DNA from: Streptomyces capillispiralis
Lineage (GTDB): Bacteria; Actinomycetota; Actinomycetes; Streptomycetales; Streptomycetaceae
NCBI RefSeq assembly: GCF_007829875.1
Contig: NZ_VIWV01000002.1
Coordinates: 62,001-126,000 of the forward strand
Length of the DNA stretch: 64,000 bases
Direction of reading: 5' to 3'
Below are positions 44,219 to 53,558 of this stretch, one piece after another. The translations under genes were made by a program, and so were the position numbers. The notes beneath the pieces were generated by a model. The model was not told the origin of the DNA, did no database searches, and worked only from the letters and a program-made list of their open reading frames with translations. Each line of letters opens with the position of its first letter. Within the stretch, counting starts at the first letter, position 1.

Positions 44219-47200
44219 TTGAGTACCGTCCTGTTCCGCAGGCCCGCGCGTCGACGCGGACCGGACATGCCCGACGGGGAGATGAGCCTCCAGGAGCCGC
44301 CCACGCTTCCGGAGGTGACACCCGACAGTTCCGCGGTGTGGAACTACCTGCCGATGGCCTTGATGTCGGTCTCCATGATGCTGATGTACATGCGGCCGGG
44401 CGGCTCCCGCAGCGGCACGTTCATCTATCTGGCACTCGGGATGATGGTGGTCTCGGCGGGGGCCATGGTGCTGGGGCAGTACGTGCGCCGCAGCAGTGAG
44501 CGCAAGCAGCGCCTCAAGGGCGAGCGCCGGGACTACCTGCGCTACCTGCGCGAGGTCCGGCGCAAGGTGCGTGCCGCGGTGGCCGAGCAGCAGCGGGCCC
44601 TGGCCTGGCGTCATCCGGCGCCCGGGGCGCTGTGGTCGCTGGTGGGCACCAGCCGTCTGTGGGAACGCCGGCCCGCGGACGAGGACTTCGGCGAGGTGCG
44701 GGTCGCGGTCGGCGGCCAGAAGCTGGGGCTGCGGCTCGCGCCCCTGTCGACCGCGCCGGTGGAGGACCTGGAACCGTTGAGCGCCCATGCGCTGCGGAGT
44801 TTCATCCGCGCGTACTCCACCATTCCCGACCAGCCCATCGCCGTGTACCTGAGGGCGTGGTCCCGGGTGCTGTTCCGGGGCGAGGCGGAGCGGATCCGCG
44901 CGCTGGCCCGGGCCATGGTGACGCAGCTGGCGGTGGCGCACTCCCCCGAGGACCTGTGGATCGCGGTGTGTGCCTCGGACGGGCGGCGCGCCGAGTGGGA
45001 CTGGACGAAGTGGCTGCCGCACAACCTGCACCGGGGGGACGAGGACGGGGCCGGCGCGGTGCGCATGACCGTCGCCACGGTCAACGAGCTGGAGGTCCTG
45101 CTCGGCCCGGAGTTCACCGAGCGGCCGGCGTACGATCCGGACGCGCAGACCGGGCGTGAAGAACCGTACGTGGTGATCGTGCTGGACGGTGCCGTGGTTC
45201 CGGCGGGCCACCGCATGGACGGGCCCGGGTTCCGCAACGCCGTCGTGCTCGACCTGGACGAGGCGCTGGCCTGGAGGCCCGGTCGGGCGACCCTGCGGCT
45301 GGATCTGGCGGAGGAGGACCTGCGGCTGGTCCGCACCGACCGGGAGCGCAAGGAGCAGTTCTCCACGCTCGGGCGGCCGGACGGGACGGACGTCGCCACG
45401 GCCCGGTCGCTCGCCCGGCGGCTGGCCCCGTACCGGATGGGCGTGGGCCAGGAGTCGAGCGAGCCCATGGCGTCGGACACCGAGCTGACGACGCTCCTGG
45501 GCATCGTCGACCTGCACCGCCACGATCCGCCCGCCCTGTGGCGCCGGCGCACCGGCGCGGAGCGGCTGCGGGTGCCGATCGCCGTGGGCCCGGGCGGGAC
45601 GCCCATCGAGCTGGACATCAAGGAGTCGGCCCAGGGGGGCACCGGCCCGCACGGCATGCTCATCGGCGCCACCGGATCGGGCAAGAGCGAACTGCTGCGG
45701 ACGCTGGTGCTGGGGCTGGCGCTGACCAATTCCTCGGAGACGCTGAACTTCGTCCTGGTGGACTTCAAGGGCGGTGCGACCTTCCTGGGCCTGGACGAAC
45801 TTCCGCACACGTCCGCCGTGATCACCAACCTCGCGGACGAGGTGGAACTGGTCTCCCGGATGCAGGACGCGCTCCACGGCGAGCTGGTGCGCCGGCAGGA
45901 GCTGCTGCGGTCCGCGGGGAACTACACCTCGGCGCTGGAGTACGAGAGGGCGCGCGCGGACGGGGTGCCGCTGGCGCCGCTGCCGAGTCTGTTCGTCGTC
46001 GTCGACGAGTTCAGTGAACTGCTCGCCGCCCATCGCGAGTTCATGGAGCTGTTCGTGATGATCGGGCGGCTCGGGCGCAGCCTCGGCGTGCATCTGCTGC
46101 TCGCGTCGCAGCGCCTGGACGAGGGACGGATGCACCAGCTGGAGTCCCACCTGTCCTACCGCATCGGTCTGCGCACGTTCTCGGCCATGGAGAGCCGCGG
46201 GGTGCTGGGGGTCCCGGACGCCTACGAGTTGCCGCCGACGCCCGGCAGCGGCTACATCAAGACCGGCGTGGAGGCACTGACCCGGTTCCGGGCGGCCTAT
46301 GTGTCCGGCCCCTACCGGCGGCGCAGCGGTTCGGTCAACCAGGCGCGGGTGGCCAGTCAGGTGGTGCCCTGGACTGCGGACTGGGTGGTGCCCCGGCAGA
46401 CGCCCGACCTTCCTCGGGCCGAGCCGGAGGGCCCGGCCGGGGAGGAGGACGACGGCCTGTCGCTGCTGTCGGTGGCCGTGGAGCGGCTGCGGGACGCCGG
46501 GCCGGCCGCCCACCAGGTGTGGCTTCCGCCGCTCGGCGCGCCCGCGACCCTGGACGAACTGCTGTCCCCGCTCGCCCCGCACGCGGAGTACGGGCTGACC
46601 TGCGACCTCTCCCGGCGGGGGCAGCTCGTCGCGCCCGTGGGCATCGTCGACCGGCCCTTCGACCAGCGCCGCGAGGAGCTGCTGGTGGATGTGTCCGGAG
46701 CCGGTGGCCATGTCGCCGTCGCGGGCGGTCCGCAGAGCGGCAAGTCGACACTGCTGCGGACGCTGATCACCTCGCTCGCGCTCACGCACACGCCGCGCGA
46801 GGTGCAGTTCTACTGCCTGGACTTCGGCGGCGGATCCCTCGCCGGGCTGGCGGGCCTCCCCCACGTGGGCGGGGTGGCGGCCCGCATGGACACCGAGCGG
46901 GTGGGCCGGGTGATCTCCGAGATCACCGCGCTGCTCGCCCACCGGGAACGGTTCTTCCTGGAGCACGGCATCGACTCCATGGCCTCCCTGCGGCGGCGCA
47001 GGGCGGCCGGGGAGTTCCCCGACGAGCCGTACGGCGACGTCTTCCTGGTGATCGACGGCTGGTCCACCGTGCGGCAGGACTTCGACCAGTACATCGGCAC
47101 CTTCAACGCGGTGGCCGGCCGCGGCCTGAACTACGGCATCCACCTCGTCGTCACCACCTCCCGCTGGGTGGAACTGACCGCCACCGTCCGCGACCAGGCC

Positions 47201-48193
47201 GGCACCCGTCTGGAGCTGCGCATGGGGGACGCCATGGACTCCGGCATCGACGTGCGCAAGGCGGCGGGCGTGCCCCGTGTCCCCGGACGCGGCCTGACCC
47301 GCGACTCCAAACTCCACTACCTCGCGGCGCTGCCGCGCGTGGACGGGCGGCCGGAGGCCGAGGACCTGTCCGAGGGCATGGCCGATCTCGTCGCCCGGGT
47401 GCGGGAGCACTGGGCGGGGCCGCCCGCCCCGCCCGTGCGGACGCTGCCGACGCTGCTCCCGGCGGGCGAACTCCCGCCCGTCGAGGGGGACCTGCGGGTA
47501 CCGCTCGGCGCCGAGGAGGAGTCCATGGGCACCCTGTGGCACGACTTCGCGGCCACCCCGCACCTGATCGTCGTCGGCGACACCGAGAGCGGCAAGACCA
47601 ACCTGCTGCGCCTGATGGCACGGGCGATCACCGAGCGCTACACGCCGGCCGAGGCCCGGATCATGGTGGTCGACTACCGGCGCACCCTCGTGGAGTCGGT
47701 ACCGGAGGAGTACCGGCTCGGCCACGCCGTCACCGTCGACGCGCTCAAGGAGCTGGTCCAGGGCGCGGCACGGGCGGTCCGCACCCGGCTGCCCGGACCG
47801 GACATCACACCGGCCAGGATGCGGCTGCGCGACTGGTGGACCGGACCGAGGCTGTTCATCCTGGTCGACGACTACGACATGGTCGGCGGCGGCGGTCCAC
47901 TGAACCAGCCGTTCGAGCCCTTGATGGACCATCTGGCGCTGGGGCACGAAATAGGCATGCACGTGGTGGTCGCCCGTTCGGCGGCCGGAGCCGGACGGGG
48001 CCTGAACGAACCGCTGCTCAGGCGGCTGCTGGAGGTCAACACGCCGGGCATCCTGCTGTCCTGCCCGCCGACCGAGGGCTTCCTCTTCGGCAATGTCAAG
48101 GGCCGCAACCTGATTCCGGGCCGCGGCACGCTCGTCACCCGGCGCAAGAACGTCGACGTCCAGACGGCCCTGATCGACGCGGAGGGCTCATGA
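44219..48193 (+). CDS. eccC: T7SS FtsK/SpoIIIE-type ATPase EccC (EccCa-EccCb fused)
   Basis: 1,324 aa. I chose the TTG at 44,219 (encoding STVLFRRPARR after the start) because AAGGAG lies 9 nt upstream and the sequence matches typical EccC openings; upstream ATG codons have no RBS. Two transmembrane helices lie near residues 43-85. Three ATPase domains follow, with Walker A at about 483 (GATGSGKSE), 837 (GGPQSGKST) and 1120 (GDTESGKT). The first has an intact Walker B (VVVDEF); the second and third have VIDGW and LVDDY, lacking the catalytic Glu, as in other EccC proteins where only ATPase 1 is active. It powers secretion and binds ESX substrates by their C-termini. Confidence 0.95.
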   Translation: MSTVLFRRPARRRGPDMPDGEMSLQEPPTLPEVTPDSSAVWNYLPMALMSVSMMLMYMRPGGSRSGTFIYLALGMMVVSAGAMVLGQYVRRSSERKQRLKGERRDYLRYLREVRRKVRAAVAEQQRALAWRHPAPGALWSLVGTSRLWERRPADEDFGEVRVAVGGQKLGLRLAPLSTAPVEDLEPLSAHALRSFIRAYSTIPDQPIAVYLRAWSRVLFRGEAERIRALARAMVTQLAVAHSPEDLWIAVCASDGRRAEWDWTKWLPHNLHRGDEDGAGAVRMTVATVNELEVLLGPEFTERPAYDPDAQTGREEPYVVIVLDGAVVPAGHRMDGPGFRNAVVLDLDEALAWRPGRATLRLDLAEEDLRLVRTDRERKEQFSTLGRPDGTDVATARSLARRLAPYRMGVGQESSEPMASDTELTTLLGIVDLHRHDPPALWRRRTGAERLRVPIAVGPGGTPIELDIKESAQGGTGPHGMLIGATGSGKSELLRTLVLGLALTNSSETLNFVLVDFKGGATFLGLDELPHTSAVITNLADEVELVSRMQDALHGELVRRQELLRSAGNYTSALEYERARADGVPLAPLPSLFVVVDEFSELLAAHREFMELFVMIGRLGRSLGVHLLLASQRLDEGRMHQLESHLSYRIGLRTFSAMESRGVLGVPDAYELPPTPGSGYIKTGVEALTRFRAAYVSGPYRRRSGSVNQARVASQVVPWTADWVVPRQTPDLPRAEPEGPAGEEDDGLSLLSVAVERLRDAGPAAHQVWLPPLGAPATLDELLSPLAPHAEYGLTCDLSRRGQLVAPVGIVDRPFDQRREELLVDVSGAGGHVAVAGGPQSGKSTLLRTLITSLALTHTPREVQFYCLDFGGGSLAGLAGLPHVGGVAARMDTERVGRVISEITALLAHRERFFLEHGIDSMASLRRRRAAGEFPDEPYGDVFLVIDGWSTVRQDFDQYIGTFNAVAGRGLNYGIHLVVTTSRWVELTATVRDQAGTRLELRMGDAMDSGIDVRKAAGVPRVPGRGLTRDSKLHYLAALPRVDGRPEAEDLSEGMADLVARVREHWAGPPAPPVRTLPTLLPAGELPPVEGDLRVPLGAEEESMGTLWHDFAATPHLIVVGDTESGKTNLLRLMARAITERYTPAEARIMVVDYRRTLVESVPEEYRLGHAVTVDALKELVQGAARAVRTRLPGPDITPARMRLRDWWTGPRLFILVDDYDMVGGGGPLNQPFEPLMDHLALGHEIGMHVVVARSAAGAGRGLNEPLLRRLLEVNTPGILLSCPPTEGFLFGNVKGRNLIPGRGTLVTRRKNVDVQTALIDAEGS

Positions 48194-48202
48194 GGGCTCT
48201 TC

Positions 48203-48217
48203 CCGCCCCGCGGGCGG
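48203..48217. terminator. Possible bidirectional terminator between eccC and mycP
   Basis: CCGCCC-CGC-GGGCGG, a short GC hairpin in the 38-nt gap between convergent eccC and mycP. There is no T tract. Weak. Confidence 0.35.
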
Positions 48218-48231
48218 CCGGCGGACGGTGG

Positions 48232-49410
48232 CTACTGTGCCGGCCGCCAGCCCCTGGCCTTGCCCAGCGGTACGACGACCATGGCCGCGCCGATCAGCAG
48301 CACCACGCACAGTGCCCCGCCGCCGAGGAGCAGGGCCCGGTCGCGGGTGCCCCCCGCCGTGGTGTGCGGCATCCGCGCCGGTTCGGGCCGGGCCTCGGCG
48401 TTCGCCCGGGTCGTGGGCAGCACCGCGGTGAGTCCGGCGTAGGCGTCCAGCCGCGGGACGCTGTCGGGATAGGCGGCCTCCTGAAGCCTGCGGGCCACTT
48501 CGGCGGCGGAAAGACCCGGGAGGTAGGACCGTACGAGGGCGGCGGCTCCGGCGACATGCGCGGCCGCCAGCGAGGATCCCGAGCCGAGGAAGTGTCCGTC
48601 GCCCTCGACCCCGATGCCGACGACCGCGTCGCCGGGGGCGGAGAGGTCCGGGGCGAGTGCGCCGGGGGCGGCCTCGGGCCGGGTGCCCGCCGGACCGTGG
48701 TCCACGACCGACACCACGTCGGGGACGCGGGCCGGCCAGTAGGCACGCGGGCGGGTGTCGGGCCTGCCGTCCGCGCCCTGGGGGGCGACGTCGGGTGCCG
48801 CGGGTGCGACGACGAGCGCGTCCTTGTCCAGGGCGTACGCGACGGCGTCGGCCAGGTCCTCGCCGTCCCCGGTCAGGACCTGGCCGACGTAGACGACACC
48901 GGCTCCCTCGTCGGCGGCGGTCCGGATGCCCTGGGCGATTCGCGCCGCGTCCGGATTGCCCAGGGCATCCGTGCCGCGCAAGGCGAGGATCTCGGCGCCG
49001 GGCGCGACGCCGGTGACGGTTTTGGGGCCGGTGGCCGCCGCGGCGATGAGCCCGGCGGCGAAGCTCCCGTGTCCCACGCAGTCCTCACCGGCCTCGCCGA
49101 CGGCAGTGACCCGGCCCTTGAGGGCGGGTGTCCGCGCAGCGACACCGGTGTCGATCACGGCCACGGTGACACCGGCGCCCCGCGACAGCTGCCACGAACG
49201 GGGCAGTTGGAGGGCCTGGTGGGTCCAGGGGAGCAGTTCGGCCGTCTTGGTGGAGGCGGTGGCACAGGTGTCGTCCACCGCCATGCGCAGGCGCAGCGGG
49301 GGCAGGGGCACCGGCTCGCCGTCGGCAGCGGCAGGCGGGGCGAGTACCAGGGCAGGAACAGCGGCGACCGCCGCGAGCGCCATGGCACGACGGCAACGGT
49401 CGTACGGCAT
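48232..49410 (-). CDS. mycP: T7SS subtilisin-like protease MycP (mycosin)
   Basis: 392 aa from the ATG at 49,410, which places a signal peptide at residues 8-29. Catalytic triad: Asp87 (VAVIDTG), His114 (CVGHGS) and Ser280 (GSGSSLAAAHVAG). Cys50 and Cys111 may form the mycosin disulphide, and a C-terminal transmembrane helix (about 360-382) ends in a short basic tail, the mycosin layout. Oddities: the Ser motif is G-S-S-L-A-A-A instead of G-T-S-x-A-x-P, and the oxyanion Asn region (usually AAGN) reads AAPD, with Asp207. Mycosins stabilise the ESX complex and trim substrates. Convergent with eccC. Confidence 0.9.
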   Translation of the reverse strand: MPYDRCRRAMALAAVAAVPALVLAPPAAADGEPVPLPPLRLRMAVDDTCATASTKTAELLPWTHQALQLPRSWQLSRGAGVTVAVIDTGVAARTPALKGRVTAVGEAGEDCVGHGSFAAGLIAAAATGPKTVTGVAPGAEILALRGTDALGNPDAARIAQGIRTAADEGAGVVYVGQVLTGDGEDLADAVAYALDKDALVVAPAAPDVAPQGADGRPDTRPRAYWPARVPDVVSVVDHGPAGTRPEAAPGALAPDLSAPGDAVVGIGVEGDGHFLGSGSSLAAAHVAGAAALVRSYLPGLSAAEVARRLQEAAYPDSVPRLDAYAGLTAVLPTTRANAEARPEPARMPHTTAGGTRDRALLLGGGALCVVLLIGAAMVVVPLGKARGWRPAQ

Positions 49411-49484
49411 GGGGCAGATGATATGGGAAGCGGCGGTGGAGGCGGGCCGGTCCCGGCACCACCGGGAAATCAGGAGGGGCGAGC

Positions 49485-52400
49485 GTGTCACGGCAAGTTC
49501 TGACGGTGGGCCAGGGGGAGGCGGACGGGTTCCGGACCATCGGCGAGGCGCTGGCCGCTGCACGCACCGGTGCGGTCATCCAGGTCGGGCCGGGCCGCTA
49601 CCCGGAGAACCTCACGGTACGGACCCGGGTCACGATCGTGGGCGCCGGCGACCCGGGCGGGGTGGAGATCTGCCCGCGGCGCGGCACGGCGCTCACGCTG
49701 GTGGCCGACGCCGTGATGCTCACCGACCTGGTGCTGCGCGGCGGCAGCGACGACGTGGCCGTCGTGGACGTACCGCGCGGGCAGGTGGCGATGGAGCACT
49801 GCTCGGTCATCGGTTCCGGCTGGACGGCGCTGCTGGCGCGCGAGAGCGGATCACTGGCGATGCGCGGCTGCCGGATCACGAACCGGGAGGGCGCCGGCGT
49901 CGTGGACACCTCCGGCGCGCCGAGCGTCATCGAGGACTGTGTGCTGGAGAACCTGGGCACCTCGGCCGTGGTACTCGGTGAGGGCGCCCGGTCCACCGTC
50001 CGCGGCTGCCGTATCCGCGACGCCCGGGGCAACGGCGTCCTGGCCAACGGTGAGGCACAGGGTGTCGTCGACGCGTGCGACATCGCCGGCACCGACAAGC
50101 CCGCCATCGCCCTGGAGGGAAGCAGCACCACGCACGTGACGGGCACCACGGTCCACGACTGCGCGGTCGGCGTCTATCTGACCAGTTCCTCGCGCCCCAC
50201 CCTGGAGGACGTCGCGGTCTCCGGCACGTCGGGGCCGGGTTTCGCCCTGTCCGCCGGAGCCGATCCCCTGCTGCGCCGTTGCTCGTCCAGCCGGAGCAAG
50301 GGGCACGGGCTGATCGTGTCCGAGCGCTCGCGCGGCACGTTCGAGGACTGCGAGTTCACCGGTTCGGCCGGCCCCGCCATCACGGTCACGGACTCCAGTT
50401 CCCCGTCGTTCCTGCGCACCACCGTGAGCGACTGCGCCGATCCGGTGGCCGCGGTCCAGCTGGAGGAGAGCGCGACCGCCGAGTTCGACCGGCTCGAGGT
50501 GACGGACGCCGCCGGCAGCGGGGTTCTGGTGTCCTCCCACGCCAATCCCCTGATCCGCAGGGTGCGGGTGACCGGGGCGGGGCGCTGCGGCGTCGAGGCC
50601 CGCGAGGAGGGCCGGGGGCGGCTGGAGTTCTGCACCGTCGAACGCTCCGCCGCCGCCGGACTGCGCATCGCCGACGGCGCCCGCACCCAGCTCGACGACG
50701 GCGTGCTGCGCGACTGCGGGGAGGCCGGTGTCCTCGTGGGCCGCGAGGCGGTCGCCACGGTGCGCGACACCCAGGTCGAGGGCTGCGGCTCCTCCGGAGT
50801 CGTGGTCGAGGACGGCGGGGAGCTGTCCCTGACCCGCGTGGGGGTCGGCGGAGCCGGGGCGCACGGAGTGCTCCTGGCCGCGGGTTCCCGCGGCGAGGTG
50901 AGGTCGTGCGAGATCACGGGCAGCCTCGGCGACGGCATCCGCGTGGACACCACCGAGGCCGTGGCCGTCACCGCGTGCAAGGTGCGGGACAACCGGGGCG
51001 CGGGCCTGACCCAGTCACGGGCCGGGGACCGGCTGGAGGTGCTGGACCTCACCAGTACGGGCAACGCCATGCCGGACGCCTGGGGTGCGGAGGTCACCGC
51101 CGCGGCGCCGGGGACGGCCGCGGGGAAGAACTCCTCCGCCTCGGGCCCGCACGATCCTCTGGAGGAACTGGAAGGTCTCATCGGGCTGGACGGCGTCAAG
51201 AAGCAGGTGCGGACGCTGGTCAACCTCAACCAGCTCGCGCAGCGGCGTCAGCGGCTCGGCATGCCGGTGCCCTCCATGAGCCGCCACCTGGTGTTCGCGG
51301 GCCCGCCCGGCACCGGCAAGACCACCGTGGCCCGCCTGTACGGCTCGATCCTGGCCCAGCTCGGCGCGCTGCGGGACGGACACCTGGTCGAGGTGTCGCG
51401 GGCCGATCTGGTCGCCCAGGTCATCGGCGGTACGGCGATCAAGACCACGGAGGCGTTCATGAAGGCGCTCGGCGGTGTCCTGTTCATCGACGAGGCCTAC
51501 ACCCTCACCACGGGCGGCTCATCGAACGACTTCGGCCGGGAGGCCGTGGACACACTGCTGAAGCTGATGGAGGACCACCGCGAGGACGTGGTGGTGATCG
51601 CCGCCGGCTACTCCACCGAGATGGACTCCTTCCTCACGTCCAACCCCGGCCTGGCCTCGCGTTTCACCAGGACCATCGAGTTCGGCAACTACTCCGTCGA
51701 GGAGCTGGTGACGATCACGGAGAGCATGTGCCGCTCCCACCAGTACGAACTCGGCCCCGGTACCACCCAGGCCCTGGCGGCGCACTTCGAGGCGATGGAG
51801 AAGGGTGCCACCTTCGGCAACGGCCGTGCGGCACGGCGGGTGTTCGAGGAGATGGTGGACCGTCAGGCCGTCCGGCTGGCGACGATGGCCGAGCCCGCCG
51901 AGCGCGACCTGACGCTGCTGCTGCCCGACGACGTCGACGAGTCCGGGGCCGAGCAGCAGACCCAGGCCGAGGACCGGCAGACGATGCTGGCGCGGCTGGA
52001 GGCGATGGTGGGGCTGCACGCGGTCAAGCACGAGGTGACCGACCTGGTCAGCCTGCTCACGACGGCCAGGCAGCGGGAGGCCGCGGGGCTGCCCACCCCG
52101 CGGATCAACCAGCACCTGGTGTTCTCCGGGCCGCCCGGCACGGGCAAGACGACCGTGGCCCGTCTGTACGCGGGACTGCTGACCGCCCTGGGCGTGCTGC
52201 CCCGCGGCCAGCTCGTCGAGGTGGCGCGCGCCGACCTGGTGGGGCGCTACGTGGGTCATACCGCGCAGCTCACCAAGGAGGTGTTCCAGAGCGCGCTGGG
52301 CGGTGTGCTCTTCATCGACGAGGCGTACACGCTCACCCCCGAGGGGGCGGGGTCCGACTTCGGGCGCGAGGCGGTGGACACGTTGCTGAAGCTGATGGAG

Positions 52401-52793
52401 GACCACCGTGACGAGGTGGTCGTGATCGTCGCGGGTTACACCGACGAGATGCGCGGGTTCCTGAGTTCCAACCCGGGTCTGGCATCACGTTTCTCGCGGT
52501 TCGTGGAGTTCGAGAACTACTCCACCGACGAGCTGCTCACGATCATGGAACGGCATGCCGAGGACTCGGGATACACCTGCCCGCAGGCCACGGTGGAGGC
52601 GCTGCACACGTACATCGACGCCGTCCCCAGGGACCGTGCGTTCGGCAATGCCCGGCTGGCACGGCAGTTGCTGGAGACGATGATCACGCGCCAGGCCCGC
52701 AGGCTGACGGGGGTCGAGCAGCCGAGCGTGGACGACCTGCGGACGCTGCTGCCGCAGGACCTGCCCGTTCCCGGATCGAGGGTGAGCGGCTGA
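49485..52793 (+). CDS. EccA-like protein: parallel beta-helix plus two CbxX/CfxQ AAA+ domains
   Basis: 1,102 aa from a GTG start behind AGGAGGGG. Residues about 1-540 are a right-handed parallel beta-helix (pectate-lyase-like repeats, about 23 residues per turn, many GxxV..G..x.P.I..C units). Two AAA+ domains of the CbxX/CfxQ type follow: Walker A near 605 and 882 (GPPGTGKTT both times), Walker B near 666 and 942 (VLFIDEAYTL twice), each followed by NPGLASRF arginine-finger-type motifs. EccA of mycobacterial ESX systems is a cytosolic CbxX-type AAA with an N-terminal TPR; here a beta-helix replaces the TPR and the AAA is doubled. Starts 74 bp from mycP, divergently. Likely substrate chaperone or recycling ATPase. 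Confidence 0.9.
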   Translation: MSRQVLTVGQGEADGFRTIGEALAAARTGAVIQVGPGRYPENLTVRTRVTIVGAGDPGGVEICPRRGTALTLVADAVMLTDLVLRGGSDDVAVVDVPRGQVAMEHCSVIGSGWTALLARESGSLAMRGCRITNREGAGVVDTSGAPSVIEDCVLENLGTSAVVLGEGARSTVRGCRIRDARGNGVLANGEAQGVVDACDIAGTDKPAIALEGSSTTHVTGTTVHDCAVGVYLTSSSRPTLEDVAVSGTSGPGFALSAGADPLLRRCSSSRSKGHGLIVSERSRGTFEDCEFTGSAGPAITVTDSSSPSFLRTTVSDCADPVAAVQLEESATAEFDRLEVTDAAGSGVLVSSHANPLIRRVRVTGAGRCGVEAREEGRGRLEFCTVERSAAAGLRIADGARTQLDDGVLRDCGEAGVLVGREAVATVRDTQVEGCGSSGVVVEDGGELSLTRVGVGGAGAHGVLLAAGSRGEVRSCEITGSLGDGIRVDTTEAVAVTACKVRDNRGAGLTQSRAGDRLEVLDLTSTGNAMPDAWGAEVTAAAPGTAAGKNSSASGPHDPLEELEGLIGLDGVKKQVRTLVNLNQLAQRRQRLGMPVPSMSRHLVFAGPPGTGKTTVARLYGSILAQLGALRDGHLVEVSRADLVAQVIGGTAIKTTEAFMKALGGVLFIDEAYTLTTGGSSNDFGREAVDTLLKLMEDHREDVVVIAAGYSTEMDSFLTSNPGLASRFTRTIEFGNYSVEELVTITESMCRSHQYELGPGTTQALAAHFEAMEKGATFGNGRAARRVFEEMVDRQAVRLATMAEPAERDLTLLLPDDVDESGAEQQTQAEDRQTMLARLEAMVGLHAVKHEVTDLVSLLTTARQREAAGLPTPRINQHLVFSGPPGTGKTTVARLYAGLLTALGVLPRGQLVEVARADLVGRYVGHTAQLTKEVFQSALGGVLFIDEAYTLTPEGAGSDFGREAVDTLLKLMEDHRDEVVVIVAGYTDEMRGFLSSNPGLASRFSRFVEFENYSTDELLTIMERHAEDSGYTCPQATVEALHTYIDAVPRDRAFGNARLARQLLETMITRQARRLTGVEQPSVDDLRTLLPQDLPVPGSRVSG

Positions 52794-52880
52794 CGGAGCA
52801 CCGGGAGGGGCGCGGGGCGCGGTGGCGCGCGGGGGACACACCGGCCGCCGGCCCGGAACGCAGCGGGGCGCCGTTCTCCC

Positions 52881-53351
52881 TCACATGACGTCGGTGACGT
52901 CGGTGAGGGAGAGGCAGGCCCACACCACGTGCCGGCCGTTCTTCACGTAGTTGCCCCAGTTCTCGGACAGGGCGTCGGTCAGGCGCAGGCCCCTTCCCCC
53001 TTCGGCGAGGCCGTCGTCGTCGGAGGTCCAGCGCTCGCGGACGACGTCGAGGTCGAACCCGGGACCGCCGTCCCACACCTCGATCCTCAGCCGGTCCGGC
53101 TCGCCCCGCTCGCCCCGCACGAGGTGGACGTCCAGACAGACGGGGGCGTGCCCGTGCCGGACCCCGTTGGTGACGAGTTCGCTCGTCACCAGGGTGGCCT
53201 CGTCGATCAGACCGGGGGCACGCCACTCGCTGAGCCGCTCGGCGACGTGGGCTCGCGCGGCTCGTGCCACCTCGGCCGTCGGGGGGAGGCGGCGCGCTCC
53301 GGTCGCCTCGGGCGGCGGAGAGGTGCGAGTGATGGTCAGTGTCGTCTTCAT
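52881..53351 (-). CDS. RsbW-like ATP-binding regulatory protein (HATPase)
   Basis: 156 aa; ATG at 53,351 with GAGGG upstream. A GHKL ATPase of the anti-sigma-factor/RsbW type: N box TSELVTNGVRHG, G1 box VWDGGPGFD, G2-like GGRGLRLTDALSENWG. Such small kinases are abundant in Streptomyces and bind anti-anti-sigma proteins or sigma factors. No partner gene is adjacent. Convergent with the EccA-like gene; the 87-bp gap holds only GC-rich sequence. Confidence 0.88.
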   Translation of the reverse strand: MKTTLTITRTSPPPEATGARRLPPTAEVARAARAHVAERLSEWRAPGLIDEATLVTSELVTNGVRHGHAPVCLDVHLVRGERGEPDRLRIEVWDGGPGFDLDVVRERWTSDDDGLAEGGRGLRLTDALSENWGNYVKNGRHVVWACLSLTDVTDVM

Positions 53352-53558
53352 GGAAGTGCCCTCGCGATTCGGCCCGATGGGGCGGCGGCCCAGCCGAATC
53401 AGCTGTCGGCCCGCCGGGCGGTACAACAGAAGGGAAAGACGCCACTGCGATCCGGTACGCGGCAGGCGTCGGTGCGGATCCGCGGGGACAGCTCGTACCT
53501 CGGGTGACTGCTCCGGTGCGTTACCCGCGCTTCCTCGGCCGGGTTCGCGGAGGGGCCG

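Noticed and set aside
44078..47962. A 1,294-codon minus-strand frame opposite eccC
   Set aside because: eccC is certain by its three Walker motifs; this frame is its shadow.
52794..52880. Intrinsic terminator between the EccA-like and ATPase genes
   Set aside because: GC-rich dyads are short and imperfect with no T tract.
53352..53558. A small gene between the ATPase and the barrel gene
   Set aside because: Only short frames without an RBS or sensible composition are present.
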